DNA from: an uncultured Lentisphaerota bacterium
GTDB lineage: Bacteria > Verrucomicrobiota > Lentisphaeria > Oligosphaerales > CAITYL01
DNA length: 59,936 nt
Direction of reading: 5' to 3'
NCBI GenBank assembly: GCA_903921725.1
Contig: CAIXRA010000082.1
Coordinates: 1-59,936, forward strand
The position numbers and the translations under genes are program-made. Of the stretch, positions 24,819 through 32,618 are shown piece after piece. The notes beneath the pieces were generated by a model. That model ran no database searches. It saw only the letters and a list, made by a program, of their open reading frames with translations, and was not told the origin of the DNA. The first letter of the stretch is position 1, and every line of letters starts with the position of its first letter.

Positions 24819-26231
24819 CTATTCGTGTTCTACGCAGAGGACGGTGGCATGCGCACCGGGCGCGGCCTCCGGCAGTTTCACGGTCAGTTTTTCGCCGTCC
24901 TGGGCGAGCGCGACTTTCGTTTTCCCGACCGCCGTCAGCAGGTATGCCTTCGTCGCTTTGGACTTCATGCCGGTGACGGTGAAGGAGGTTCCCGGCCACT
25001 TCAGCAGATGGAAGTAGAGCTTGCCGGGCTGGGTCGTGCAGCGCCAGTCCAGCGCGCCTTCAACCTTCGGGTGTTTCCTTGCGTCTTTCCCGACCACCTT
25101 GCCGAACTCCTGCCCGAACGGGGTCGGTCCGGCACCGTAGACGGCCTCACCGTTGATCTTGAGCCAGTCGCCGATCTCCCGAAGCCGCTCCACGCTCGGT
25201 GCCGGAATCTCGCCCTCGGCCGTCGGGCCGACGTTGAGCAGATAGTTGCCGCCCTTGCTGACGATGTCGGCGATGTTGGCAATCAGCGAGTCGGCGGATT
25301 TCCAGTTCTGGTCGTGCTTGTTGTAGCCCCAGTGCCCGTTCAGCGTCATGCAGACCTCGAACGGCTTCGACGCCTTTTCCCCGGGGATGTACTGCTCCGG
25401 CGTCCCGTAGTCGCCGAGGCCGAGCCGGTCGTTGACGATGCAGGCGGGCTGGAGCTGGTGGATCAGATCGACGACCTCCTGCGAATGCAGGACGTTTAGG
25501 CGGTTCTCCTTGAACGCGCCGCCGCCGTCGAACCACAGCAGTCCGACCGGCCCGTACTGGGTCAGGATCTCGCGGACCTGCCCCTTCAGGTACTCGATAT
25601 ACTTGTCGGAGTCCGCATCCGCCTTCGGCTGGCCGTGGAACCGCGACTGCGAATATTTCGCGGGCGACTCCGGATGGTGCCAGTCCGCGAGCGAGTAGTA
25701 CACGCAGAACACCAGCCCCGCCTCCCGGCAGGCTTCGGCGAGCGCCTTCAGCGGGTCGCGGCCGTAGGGCGATGCCTTGATGATGTTGAACTCCGTGAGC
25801 TTGGTGTCGTACATGCAGAAGCCGTCGTGGTGCTTGCTGGTGACCACGATGTACTTCATCCCGGCGTCCTTCGCCACCTTCACGAAGGCGCGCGCGTCGA
25901 ACTTCACCGGATTGAACCGGCTGGCGAACTGGTCGTACTCCGCGCAGGGCATCTTCGTCTGGAGCTGGAACCATTCGCCGTAGTTTGTTTTGCCTTTCCA
26001 CTCGCCGGCCGGCACCGAGTAGATCCCCCAGTGCACGAACATCCCGAACTTCGCATCCTTGAACCACTTCATCCGTGCGGCGAACTGTTCGGGGGTTTCC
26101 GCCGCGGTTGTCGTGTCGGGTGCCGCCTGGACCGGAACCGCCGTCGGTTTTGCCGGTTCCGCCGCCGCCGTGAGGAATGCGCCGCCCAGCACCAGGGTCG
26201 CCGCCAGGGTGCCAATTGTCCTTCTGTTCAT
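24819..26231 (-). CDS. GH29 alpha-L-fucosidase, secreted
   Basis: Product of 470 residues. Start ATG 26231 gives a signal peptide (MNRRTIGTLAATLVLGGAFLTAAA); the upstream extension is out of character. GH29 hallmarks: KFGMFVHWGIYSVPAGEW, YIVVTSKHHDGFCMYDTK, and GLLWFDGGGAF, where the Asp is the catalytic nucleophile, followed by the VNDRLG and NLLNVGPTAEGEIP motifs. A beta-sandwich follows. It removes alpha-linked L-fucose from glycans outside the cell; L-fucose isomerase is encoded at 41.4 kb. It lies 31 bp from the aldolase gene in the uronate operon, implying that the target polysaccharide or glycan is fucosylated. Confidence 0.92.
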   Translation of the reverse strand: MNRRTIGTLAATLVLGGAFLTAAAEPAKPTAVPVQAAPDTTTAAETPEQFAARMKWFKDAKFGMFVHWGIYSVPAGEWKGKTNYGEWFQLQTKMPCAEYDQFASRFNPVKFDARAFVKVAKDAGMKYIVVTSKHHDGFCMYDTKLTEFNIIKASPYGRDPLKALAEACREAGLVFCVYYSLADWHHPESPAKYSQSRFHGQPKADADSDKYIEYLKGQVREILTQYGPVGLLWFDGGGAFKENRLNVLHSQEVVDLIHQLQPACIVNDRLGLGDYGTPEQYIPGEKASKPFEVCMTLNGHWGYNKHDQNWKSADSLIANIADIVSKGGNYLLNVGPTAEGEIPAPSVERLREIGDWLKINGEAVYGAGPTPFGQEFGKVVGKDARKHPKVEGALDWRCTTQPGKLYFHLLKWPGTSFTVTGMKSKATKAYLLTAVGKTKVALAQDGEKLTVKLPEAAPGAHATVLCVEHE

Positions 26232-26262
26232 AATCCGTTCCCGTCTTCTTGGGTAATCCGTG

Positions 26263-26934
26263 TCAGGAAACGCCGCCGCCGCGCACCCGCGCCACGATGG
26301 TTGAAACTTCGCGCGCATTGCCGGTGATGGCGGACCAGTCGCGTTTCTGGATGGTTTCGCGCGGCGCGATCCAGGAGCCGCCGAGCGCGTGGATGAGTGG
26401 GTCGCGCAGGTAGGCGTCCGCATTGCCCGCTCCGACGCCGCCGAGCGGCATGTAGCGCACGCCGAGGTGCGCGTAGGGCGCGGCAACCGCCCGCAGATAG
26501 GCCAGGCCGCCGCACGGCTCGGACGGGAAAAACTTCAGCAGCCGGCAGCCCAGCTCCAGCGCGTGCTCGATGTCGGATGGCGTGCAGACGCCGGGGACGA
26601 ACGGCAGCCCCGCTTCACGCGCCGCCTCCACCACGCGCGGGTTCATGCCGGGCGCAACGCCGAACGCGGCCCCGCCAGCCCTGGCGTCCCGCGCCTGCTG
26701 CGGCGTCAGGATCGTGCCGACGCCGGCCAGCATGGACGGCACGGCGGCGCGGATGCGGCGGAGCGCCTCCAACGCCGCGCCGGTGCGCAGCGTCAGCTCG
26801 ATGCAGTCCACGCCGCCCGCCAAAAGTGCCTCCGCCAGCGGCACGGCCACTTCCGGATCATCGATCGTCAGCACCGCCACCACGCCGGCGCGGTGCGTGC
26901 GGTCAAGCATTTCCTGCGGAAAAAATCCGGCCAT
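26263..26934 (-). CDS. eda: KHG/KDPG aldolase
   Basis: Product of 223 residues. TIM-barrel aldolase with the characteristic CIELTLRT (Glu that acts in proton transfer and Arg for phosphate/carboxylate), LAGVGTILTPQQ, GAAFGVAPGMNP, FVPGVCTPSDIEHAL and the Schiff-base lysine in CRLLKFFPSEPCGG, then MPLGGVGAGNADAYL. It cleaves 2-keto-3-deoxy-6-phosphogluconate to pyruvate and glyceraldehyde-3-phosphate. The TTG at 26952 is ignored in favour of ATG 26934 preceded by AAAGGA. It completes the pathway begun by KduI and KduD in the next two genes; the KDG kinase is not in the window. Confidence 0.9.
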   Translation of the reverse strand: MAGFFPQEMLDRTHRAGVVAVLTIDDPEVAVPLAEALLAGGVDCIELTLRTGAALEALRRIRAAVPSMLAGVGTILTPQQARDARAGGAAFGVAPGMNPRVVEAAREAGLPFVPGVCTPSDIEHALELGCRLLKFFPSEPCGGLAYLRAVAAPYAHLGVRYMPLGGVGAGNADAYLRDPLIHALGGSWIAPRETIQKRDWSAITGNAREVSTIVARVRGGGVS

Positions 26935-26998
26935 GGGGAGGATTCCTTTCAATCATCGACCGACGTTGGCGTTTTCGTTCGTTCCTGATGCCCGCCCG

Positions 26999-27766
26999 TC
27001 ACCGGGCCAGCCAGCCGCCGTCGACGGCGAGCGTGAAGCCGTTGACGTAGGCGGAGGCGGGGGAGGCGAGGAAGATCACTGCGCCCTGCAGGTCCTCCGG
27101 CGTGCCCCAGCGCCCGAGCGGAATGCGCTCCAGGATCGCCTGGTTGCGCGCGGCGTCGGCGCGCAGGGCCGTCGTGTTGTCCGTGGCCATGTATCCCGGC
27201 GCGATGGCGTTGCAGTTGATGCCCTTGGGGCCGAGCTCGCAGGCCATCAGCCGCGTCAGCCCCGCCACCGCGCTCTTGGAGGAGGTGTACGACGGCACCC
27301 GGATGCCGCCCTGGAACGAGAGCATGGATGCGGTGCTGATGATCCGTCCACCCGTCCCCTGGGCCACCATCCGGCGGGCCACGGCCTGGCTGAGCAGGAA
27401 CACGGCCTTGATGTTTAGGTTCATCACATCATCCCAATCCTTCTCGGAAAACTCCAGAAAGTCCGCGCGGCGGATGATGCCGGCGTTGTTGACGAGGATG
27501 TCCACCCGGCCCAGGGCGGCGGTTGCGGCCGCGGCGACCTTCTCCGGCGCGGCGGCGGCGGTCAGGTCGACCGTCATGGATTCACAACGCCGCCCCATGG
27601 CGCACACTTTGGCGCAGGTTTCCGTGCTTTCCAGCACGTCCACGGCGAAGACGTCGGCCCCGGCTCCGGCCAGCGCCAGCGCGATTCCCTGGCCGAGTCC
27701 GCGGGACGCACCCGTGACGACCGCCACCTTGCCATCCAGCTTGAACATATCCAGCATCGTGCTCAT
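26999..27766 (-). CDS. kduD: 2-dehydro-3-deoxy-D-gluconate 5-dehydrogenase KduD
   Basis: Product of 255 residues, classical short-chain dehydrogenase: VAVVTGASRGLGQGIALAL nucleotide motif, VDILVNNAGIIRR, catalytic Ser in STASMLSF and Tyr-x-x-x-Lys in SYTSSKSAVAG, and the KduD-typical APGYMATDNTTALRAD. It reduces 3-deoxy-D-glycero-2,5-hexodiulosonate to 2-keto-3-deoxygluconate with NAD(P)H in the cytoplasm. Its ATG overlaps the kduI stop as ATGA, so the two are coupled. Function is well supported by the KduI partner. Confidence 0.92.
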   Translation of the reverse strand: MSTMLDMFKLDGKVAVVTGASRGLGQGIALALAGAGADVFAVDVLESTETCAKVCAMGRRCESMTVDLTAAAAPEKVAAAATAALGRVDILVNNAGIIRRADFLEFSEKDWDDVMNLNIKAVFLLSQAVARRMVAQGTGGRIISTASMLSFQGGIRVPSYTSSKSAVAGLTRLMACELGPKGINCNAIAPGYMATDNTTALRADAARNQAILERIPLGRWGTPEDLQGAVIFLASPASAYVNGFTLAVDGGWLAR

Positions 27767-28593
27767 TTGAACATCTCCATGTTGACGGCGTCCATGTCCT
27801 CGAAAACCTGATTCTCTCCTCCCATCGCCCAGACAAAACGGTACGCGCCGGAACCGACGCCGGAATGGATGGACCACGGCGGCGAAAGCACCACCTCGCG
27901 CTCACGCATCACCAGGTGCCGGGTCTCCTCCGGCGTGCCGAACAGGTGCAGGACGTTGCCGCCCTGAGGCAGGTCGAAGTAGCAGTACACCTCCGTGCGC
28001 CGGTCGTGCGTGTGCGGTGGGAAGGTGTTCCACACGCTTCCCTCATGCAGCTCGGTGAACCCCATCACCAGCTGGCAGCTGGCGATGCGGCCGGGACGGA
28101 TGAACTGGTAGATCGTCCGGCGGTTGGCCTGCGCCGCCGAACCGAGTTCGACGCGGTTGGCCATCTCCAGCGTCGCATGCGTGGTGGGGAAGGGGGCGTG
28201 GGCCGGATAGGAAACCAAGTAGAACGCCGCCGGGCAGTCGGGCGAACCGCTGGAGAACAGCACATCGCGGCTGCCCCGGCCGATGTACAGGCATTCCCGG
28301 GGCTGCATGGGAAAGACGGCGCCGTCCACCGAGACGGAGCCCGCGCCGCCGAGGTTGAGCACGCCGGCCTCGCGCCGTTCCAGGAAGAAGGCGCTCGCCA
28401 GTTCGCGCCCCGCTTCCAGCGCCAGCGGTGCTTTCAGCGGCACGATGCCGCCCACCACGGCCCGGTCCACGTCGGTGTAGGCCAGCTCCGCCGCGCCCGG
28501 CCGGAACAACCCCGGCACCAGGAAGTCCGCCCGCAGCTCCTCCGTCGTCATCCACCGGTACGCCCGCGCATCCGCCGTCCGAATCACCTTCAT
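27763..28593 (-). CDS. kduI: 5-dehydro-4-deoxy-D-glucuronate isomerase KduI
   Basis: Product of 276 residues, the usual length. The zinc ligands of KduI are all visible: H194 and H196 in FPPHTHDRRTEVYCYFDL, E201 in the same stretch, and H243 in PPWSIHSGVG, matching E. coli His196, His198, Glu203 and His245. The enzyme converts 4-deoxy-L-threo-5-hexosulose uronate, the spontaneous product of unsaturated uronate release, to the KduD substrate. It is the first gene of the leftward operon and lies opposite the IclR-type regulator, with operator-like repeats between them. Confidence 0.95.
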   Translation of the reverse strand: MKVIRTADARAYRWMTTEELRADFLVPGLFRPGAAELAYTDVDRAVVGGIVPLKAPLALEAGRELASAFFLERREAGVLNLGGAGSVSVDGAVFPMQPRECLYIGRGSRDVLFSSGSPDCPAAFYLVSYPAHAPFPTTHATLEMANRVELGSAAQANRRTIYQFIRPGRIASCQLVMGFTELHEGSVWNTFPPHTHDRRTEVYCYFDLPQGGNVLHLFGTPEETRHLVMREREVVLSPPWSIHSGVGSGAYRFVWAMGGENQVFEDMDAVNMEMFK

Positions 28594-28611
28594 GTGTGCC
28601 TCGTCAAAAAA

Positions 28612-28655
28612 GTTCATTGGTGAACATTGACACCATATGTGAACACCATTATGAT
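28612..28655 (+). promoter_or_regulatory. promoter and operator region between kduI and the IclR-type regulator
   Basis: A near-consensus sigma70 promoter faces the regulator: TTGACA (28627-28632), 17-nt spacer, TATGAT (28650-28655). It overlaps the palindrome GTTCATTGGTGAAC (28612-28625) and two GTGAACA direct repeats (28620-28626 and 28639-28645, 19 bp apart). The repressor would block its own promoter and the divergent kdu promoter. That the IclR-type protein binds here is an inference from position. Confidence 0.65.
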
Positions 28656-28707
28656 ACCACAAGTCGGAAAAAGTTCCATCACCGGACGAAAAGTTTTGGA
28701 AACACCC

Positions 28708-29472
28708 ATGGCCAAGTACGAAATCCCGAACCTGACGAACGCCTGCCGCGTCCTGAAATCGCTGGCGGGCGAACCGGAGGGGTTGCTCCTCCGGGAACTG
28801 GTCCAGTGCCTGGATCTTCCGCACACCTCCGCGCTGCGCATCGTCAATACACTGTGCGCCGCCGGCTTCCTGCAGCGGACGGGCAACCGCTACGGGCTCG
28901 GCGTGGGGCTGATTCCGCTGGGTCAGCAGGCGCTTGCCCGCCTGGACATCCGCGCCGTCGCCCGCCCTGTCCTGAAAGCGCTTTCCGAACAGACCGTGGA
29001 GACGGCGCACTTGGCCATACTTTCGGGGAGCCGCTCGCTGCTGGTCGAGGTCGCGCAGAGCCCGTCCCCGATCCGGGTCGGCGCCCCCGCCGGAACGCAG
29101 GTCGAGCTTCACTGCTCGGCCACCGGCAAGATTTTCCTCGCCGGCCTTCCCGACGGGCGGCTCGGGCCGCTGCTCGGCCCGGGGCCGTTCAAAAGCCACA
29201 CCCCGAACACGCTGAACATGCTCCAAAAACTCCGGGCCGGCCTCCGCCGCATCCGTTCGCAGGGGTATGCAGTCGACGACGAGGAGCTTTTCTTGGGCAT
29301 CCGCTGCCTGGCGGCGGCGGTCCGCAATGCGGAGGGCGAGGTGGTGGCGGCCGTCGGCATCACCGGCGCGACCACGCGCTTCACCGCCGCCCGGATTCCC
29401 TCCGTCTCCCGCCAGGTCATGGCCGCGGCCGCCGCCGTTTCACGGGGATTGGGATACGCCGCTGGCGGCTGA
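28708..29472 (+). CDS. IclR-family transcriptional regulator, KdgR-like
   Basis: Product of 254 residues. N-terminal winged helix (NACRVLKSLAGEPEGLLLRELVQCLDLPHTSALRIVNTL), then the IclR ligand-binding domain (LDIRAVARPVLKALSEQTVETAHLAIL, GTQVELHCSATGKIFLAGLP, DDEELFLGIRCLAAAVRN). Members such as KdgR bind 2-keto-3-deoxygluconate and repress uronate catabolism. It is divergent from kduI, shares a 114-bp control region with it, and is therefore the likely repressor of the whole 17.5-28.6 kb operon. The frame extends upstream to 28627, but ATG 28708 aligns with the family start. Confidence 0.88.
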   Translation: MAKYEIPNLTNACRVLKSLAGEPEGLLLRELVQCLDLPHTSALRIVNTLCAAGFLQRTGNRYGLGVGLIPLGQQALARLDIRAVARPVLKALSEQTVETAHLAILSGSRSLLVEVAQSPSPIRVGAPAGTQVELHCSATGKIFLAGLPDGRLGPLLGPGPFKSHTPNTLNMLQKLRAGLRRIRSQGYAVDDEELFLGIRCLAAAVRNAEGEVVAAVGITGATTRFTAARIPSVSRQVMAAAAAVSRGLGYAAGG

Positions 29473-29570
29473 TGGATCCCCGTTGTCCGCGCCCGCCGCG
29501 CGTCCCGGCCGTGCCGCAGTTGGTGCGGTCGGGCTATAGTACGCGCTTTTTCTGCAACGAAGGGCTGTTC

Positions 29571-30497
29571 ATGAAATATGTGGGGGAGCTCTGCGCGCTC
29601 GGCACGGCGCTGACCTGGAGCTTGAGCGCGGTTGCCTGGAGCCACGCGGGGCGGAAGGTGGGCGCGCAGGCGACCAGCGCGGTGCGGCTGGTGTTTGCCG
29701 TCATCCTCCTCGGCGGCATCCATTGGGCGCTCTACGGTTCGCCGCTGCCGCAGGGCGGAAGCCGGCACGGGCTGCTGCTGCTGGCCCTGAGCGGGATACT
29801 TGGCGCCTGTCTCGGCGACCTTTGCTTCTTCCAGGCGCTCAAACTGCTCGGGCCGCGGATCGGCATGCTGCTGGTGACGGTGTCCCCGACCATCACCTCG
29901 CTGCTCGCCTATTTCCTGCCGCCGCATGAATCGCTTTCGGGCACCGCCATCGCCGGCATGGCGCTGACGGCGGCCGGCATCGGCTGGGTCATCCTGGAGG
30001 AACCGGGGCCGGCGGCCTGGCAGGCGACCCCGCGTCAGTTCCGGATTGGAATTGCGGTGGGCATTCTGGGGACGCTGCTCTTCAGCCTGGGCTATCTGTT
30101 TTCACGGCAGGTGCTTGCGTCGCAGGACGGCTCCGGCTGGGCACCGTTCCCCGCCACGCTGGTCCGCCTGGCGCCGGCCATGTTCATGACAATGGCAATC
30201 CTGCCGTTCACCGGCAAGCTGGGGAACTTCAAAAATGCCTGCACCGAATGGAGCACGGTGAAGATCCTTCTTGCCGGCACCGTGACCGGCCCGGTCATCG
30301 GCATCTGGCTTTCCATGATCGCGCTGCAGAAGTCGGAGGCCGGCGTCGCCACCGCCCTGATCAGCACCGGCCCACTTTTCATGATCCCCATTTCCCGGTT
30401 CAGCCACGGCGAAAAGCCGACCTGGCGCGGCATCCTCGGCACGGCGGTCGCCCTCGCCGGCGTCGCACTCCTCGTCCTTCGTGGCCAGCCCGGCTGA
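29571..30497 (+). CDS. EamA/DMT-family transporter
   Basis: Product of 308 residues with ten predicted membrane helices in two EamA repeats: GELCALGTALTWSLSAVAW begins the first (through about 140), and GIAVGILGTLLFSLGYLFS begins the second, ending LGTAVALAGVALLVLRG. Such proteins move metabolites or nucleotide sugars across the inner membrane; substrate cannot be predicted. The frame is open far upstream, but ATG 29571 is where the hydrophobic protein begins, preceded by GAAGGG. It starts 98 bp after the regulator and may be co-transcribed with it. Confidence 0.8.
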   Translation: MKYVGELCALGTALTWSLSAVAWSHAGRKVGAQATSAVRLVFAVILLGGIHWALYGSPLPQGGSRHGLLLLALSGILGACLGDLCFFQALKLLGPRIGMLLVTVSPTITSLLAYFLPPHESLSGTAIAGMALTAAGIGWVILEEPGPAAWQATPRQFRIGIAVGILGTLLFSLGYLFSRQVLASQDGSGWAPFPATLVRLAPAMFMTMAILPFTGKLGNFKNACTEWSTVKILLAGTVTGPVIGIWLSMIALQKSEAGVATALISTGPLFMIPISRFSHGEKPTWRGILGTAVALAGVALLVLRGQPG

Positions 30498-30764
30498 CCG
30501 GGCGGGCCTCAGCACCGTAATCAGGGACGGCGTTGCGGCAGCGACACCCGCTGGCAATCATCGGTCAAACCGTCGGCCGGCACGGTGAAGCCACCATCCG
30601 CGGCTCCGTCCCGTTTCATGGCGACCGGGCCAATGCGGATTTGTGGAGACATGATACAGGCGCATGCTTTTAGCATATTGTTCTATCCGGCAGACAAAAC
30701 GGCGCCTCGACGCCGCTTAAGCAACCGGTGTCCCGCCAGTCAACTTGTTGAGAAAGGTCCACAT

Positions 30765-31949
30765 ATGCGCCGGTTTTTGGTCGCCGCCGTCCTACCCGCA
30801 TTCCCCATCCTCTCCCTTGCCGTTTCCACACCCCCCGACGGTGGAATTCCGGGCGGCAGCCTGGAGCAACCGTTCGACGACGCCCGTTATTCCCGCATCG
30901 GCAGGATGGCACGCAGCGAGGCGTTTGCCGCCGGCCACACATTCACCCGTAGGGACATCGAGTCGGTGTTGAACCGGAAGGAGCCTCTGGGGCTTGCGCC
31001 GGCCGCGCCCCTCAGCCGTCCACTCTCCGACGAAGAGTTCCATCGCCGCGCCTCTCTGGCGACCCTGGCGCTCTTCACCATTTCCGAGAAGAGCCAAAAG
31101 GCCGGCACTGGCGCAAGCCTCGGCACGGCGTTCCTGGTCGGCAAGGGCGTCGCCGTCACCTGCTTCCATGCGCTGAAGGGTCTTGGCGAGCCGTTTGCGG
31201 TCGTCGCCCTCACGGTGAACGGAGAGCCGGTGCGTGTGACGAAGATCCTCGCGGCGTACCCGAAGGAGGACATGGCCTTCCTCGCGGTCGAGGGTGCCGG
31301 AGACAACGCGCTGCCGCTGCGTTCGGACACCCCTGTTGGCACGCGCGTCCGGGCGATGGGGCATCCGCTGTCAAAGTTCTATTACACCATCGAGGGCAGT
31401 GTCTGCCGCTACGGGCTGAAGAGCGGAACGAGGTCGGAGGATCACGCCGTGCGGCTCAACCTTGTGATCGATTCAATCGGCGGATTCAGCGGCGGGGCGG
31501 TGATGGACGCTGCCGGCAATGCCGTCGGGATGCTCGACAGCTTCGACACACTCCAGACGGGGCGCACGGAGTACAAGGTGCAGTCGGCCATCCCCGCCGG
31601 CATGATCCTGGCGCACTTCACCCGGCCGTACACGGGCGTGATGAGCGCGGACGAAATCAAGCGCGTGCTGAAGGAGTCCGGAGCCTCCGGTGAGGAGCAG
31701 GTCTATGACATCAAGTCCAGCTGCGGGGATGGCTTTGCCACTGCGGAAATGAGCAGCGGCGATCCGGCCGGCTTCGAGATGATTGTCGAGGACAAGGACG
31801 GCCGGGAAATCGCCCGCGGCAAGCCATCGGCCGCCCTGCGCGCCGGCCTTCCCCCTTGGGCGCAGACCGTGTACGACGCCTCGCTCGCCGCCGCCCAGGC
31901 CAAGCTTAAGAGCCTCCTTGGCCCATCCGCCCCGGCGAAGTGCCTATAG
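30765..31949 (+). CDS. secreted trypsin-like serine protease
   Basis: Product of 394 residues with a signal peptide (MRRFLVAAVLPAFPILSLAVS); AGAAAGG lies upstream of ATG 30765. The chymotrypsin-fold triad is visible: His in GVAVTCFHALKG, Asp in YPKEDMAFLAV and Ser in IGGFSGGAVMD. The segment before the catalytic domain (about 30-115) is unrecognised, and the C-terminal 80 residues form a small extra domain without a PDZ signature. Probably exported and acting in the periplasm or outside. It differs from DegP/HtrA in lacking PDZ domains. Confidence 0.8.
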   Translation: MRRFLVAAVLPAFPILSLAVSTPPDGGIPGGSLEQPFDDARYSRIGRMARSEAFAAGHTFTRRDIESVLNRKEPLGLAPAAPLSRPLSDEEFHRRASLATLALFTISEKSQKAGTGASLGTAFLVGKGVAVTCFHALKGLGEPFAVVALTVNGEPVRVTKILAAYPKEDMAFLAVEGAGDNALPLRSDTPVGTRVRAMGHPLSKFYYTIEGSVCRYGLKSGTRSEDHAVRLNLVIDSIGGFSGGAVMDAAGNAVGMLDSFDTLQTGRTEYKVQSAIPAGMILAHFTRPYTGVMSADEIKRVLKESGASGEEQVYDIKSSCGDGFATAEMSSGDPAGFEMIVEDKDGREIARGKPSAALRAGLPPWAQTVYDASLAAAQAKLKSLLGPSAPAKCL

Positions 31950-32190
31950 TGGCACCCGGACGGGAAAGCTGGCAAGCTCAAAAGTAACGCACTATGGCAC
32001 CCGCGCGCCATAATTGTAGCCATTTGACCCCACAGCGCCACCGCCAGGTATTTCATCCTTGAGCATGACTTGAGCTTGCCGGTACTGTAGCCACAATTCG
32101 GGGAGCCGACAGCAAAAATGGCAACCCATTGGACATGCCGTTTAAGGGCATGCCGAAGCCGTAACCGGCTACAGCTTAGGGAATAAAGTG

Positions 32191-32287
<97 letters not shown>

Positions 32288-32618
32288 GCAGAGGAACCAG
32301 CGCTTCAAAAAACGCGCCGGCTGTCAAAGCATGCTTAACATAACCCGCATGATGCCTGCGTCAATGCAGACCGCAGGGTAAATCATGGCCGGCCTTTTCA
32401 TGCGTGCCGGAGATCGGGGGTGGCAATCTTCCGCTTGCTTTCGGCCAGCCGGAGCTAAACGCTGGAGCGCGGCCGTCGCGGGCCGCCTGGTGGATGCTTG
32501 GAGGGGAGTTGTGCGTAACGCCTGTTCCATCACATCCGCCGGCAGCGCCGGTGCTGAATCAGCCCGCCGCCGGCCCATTCGGGATGCCGGAGCGGCGGGC
32601 GTTTTCAAGACAGGTGTA
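32288..32618. other. intergenic region, nothing clear
   Basis: Lies between tRNA-Ser and the MFS gene. It contains a TTGACA on the minus strand (32327-32322) at a suitable distance upstream of the tRNA, but no matching -10 hexamer. No supported gene. Confidence 0.35.
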
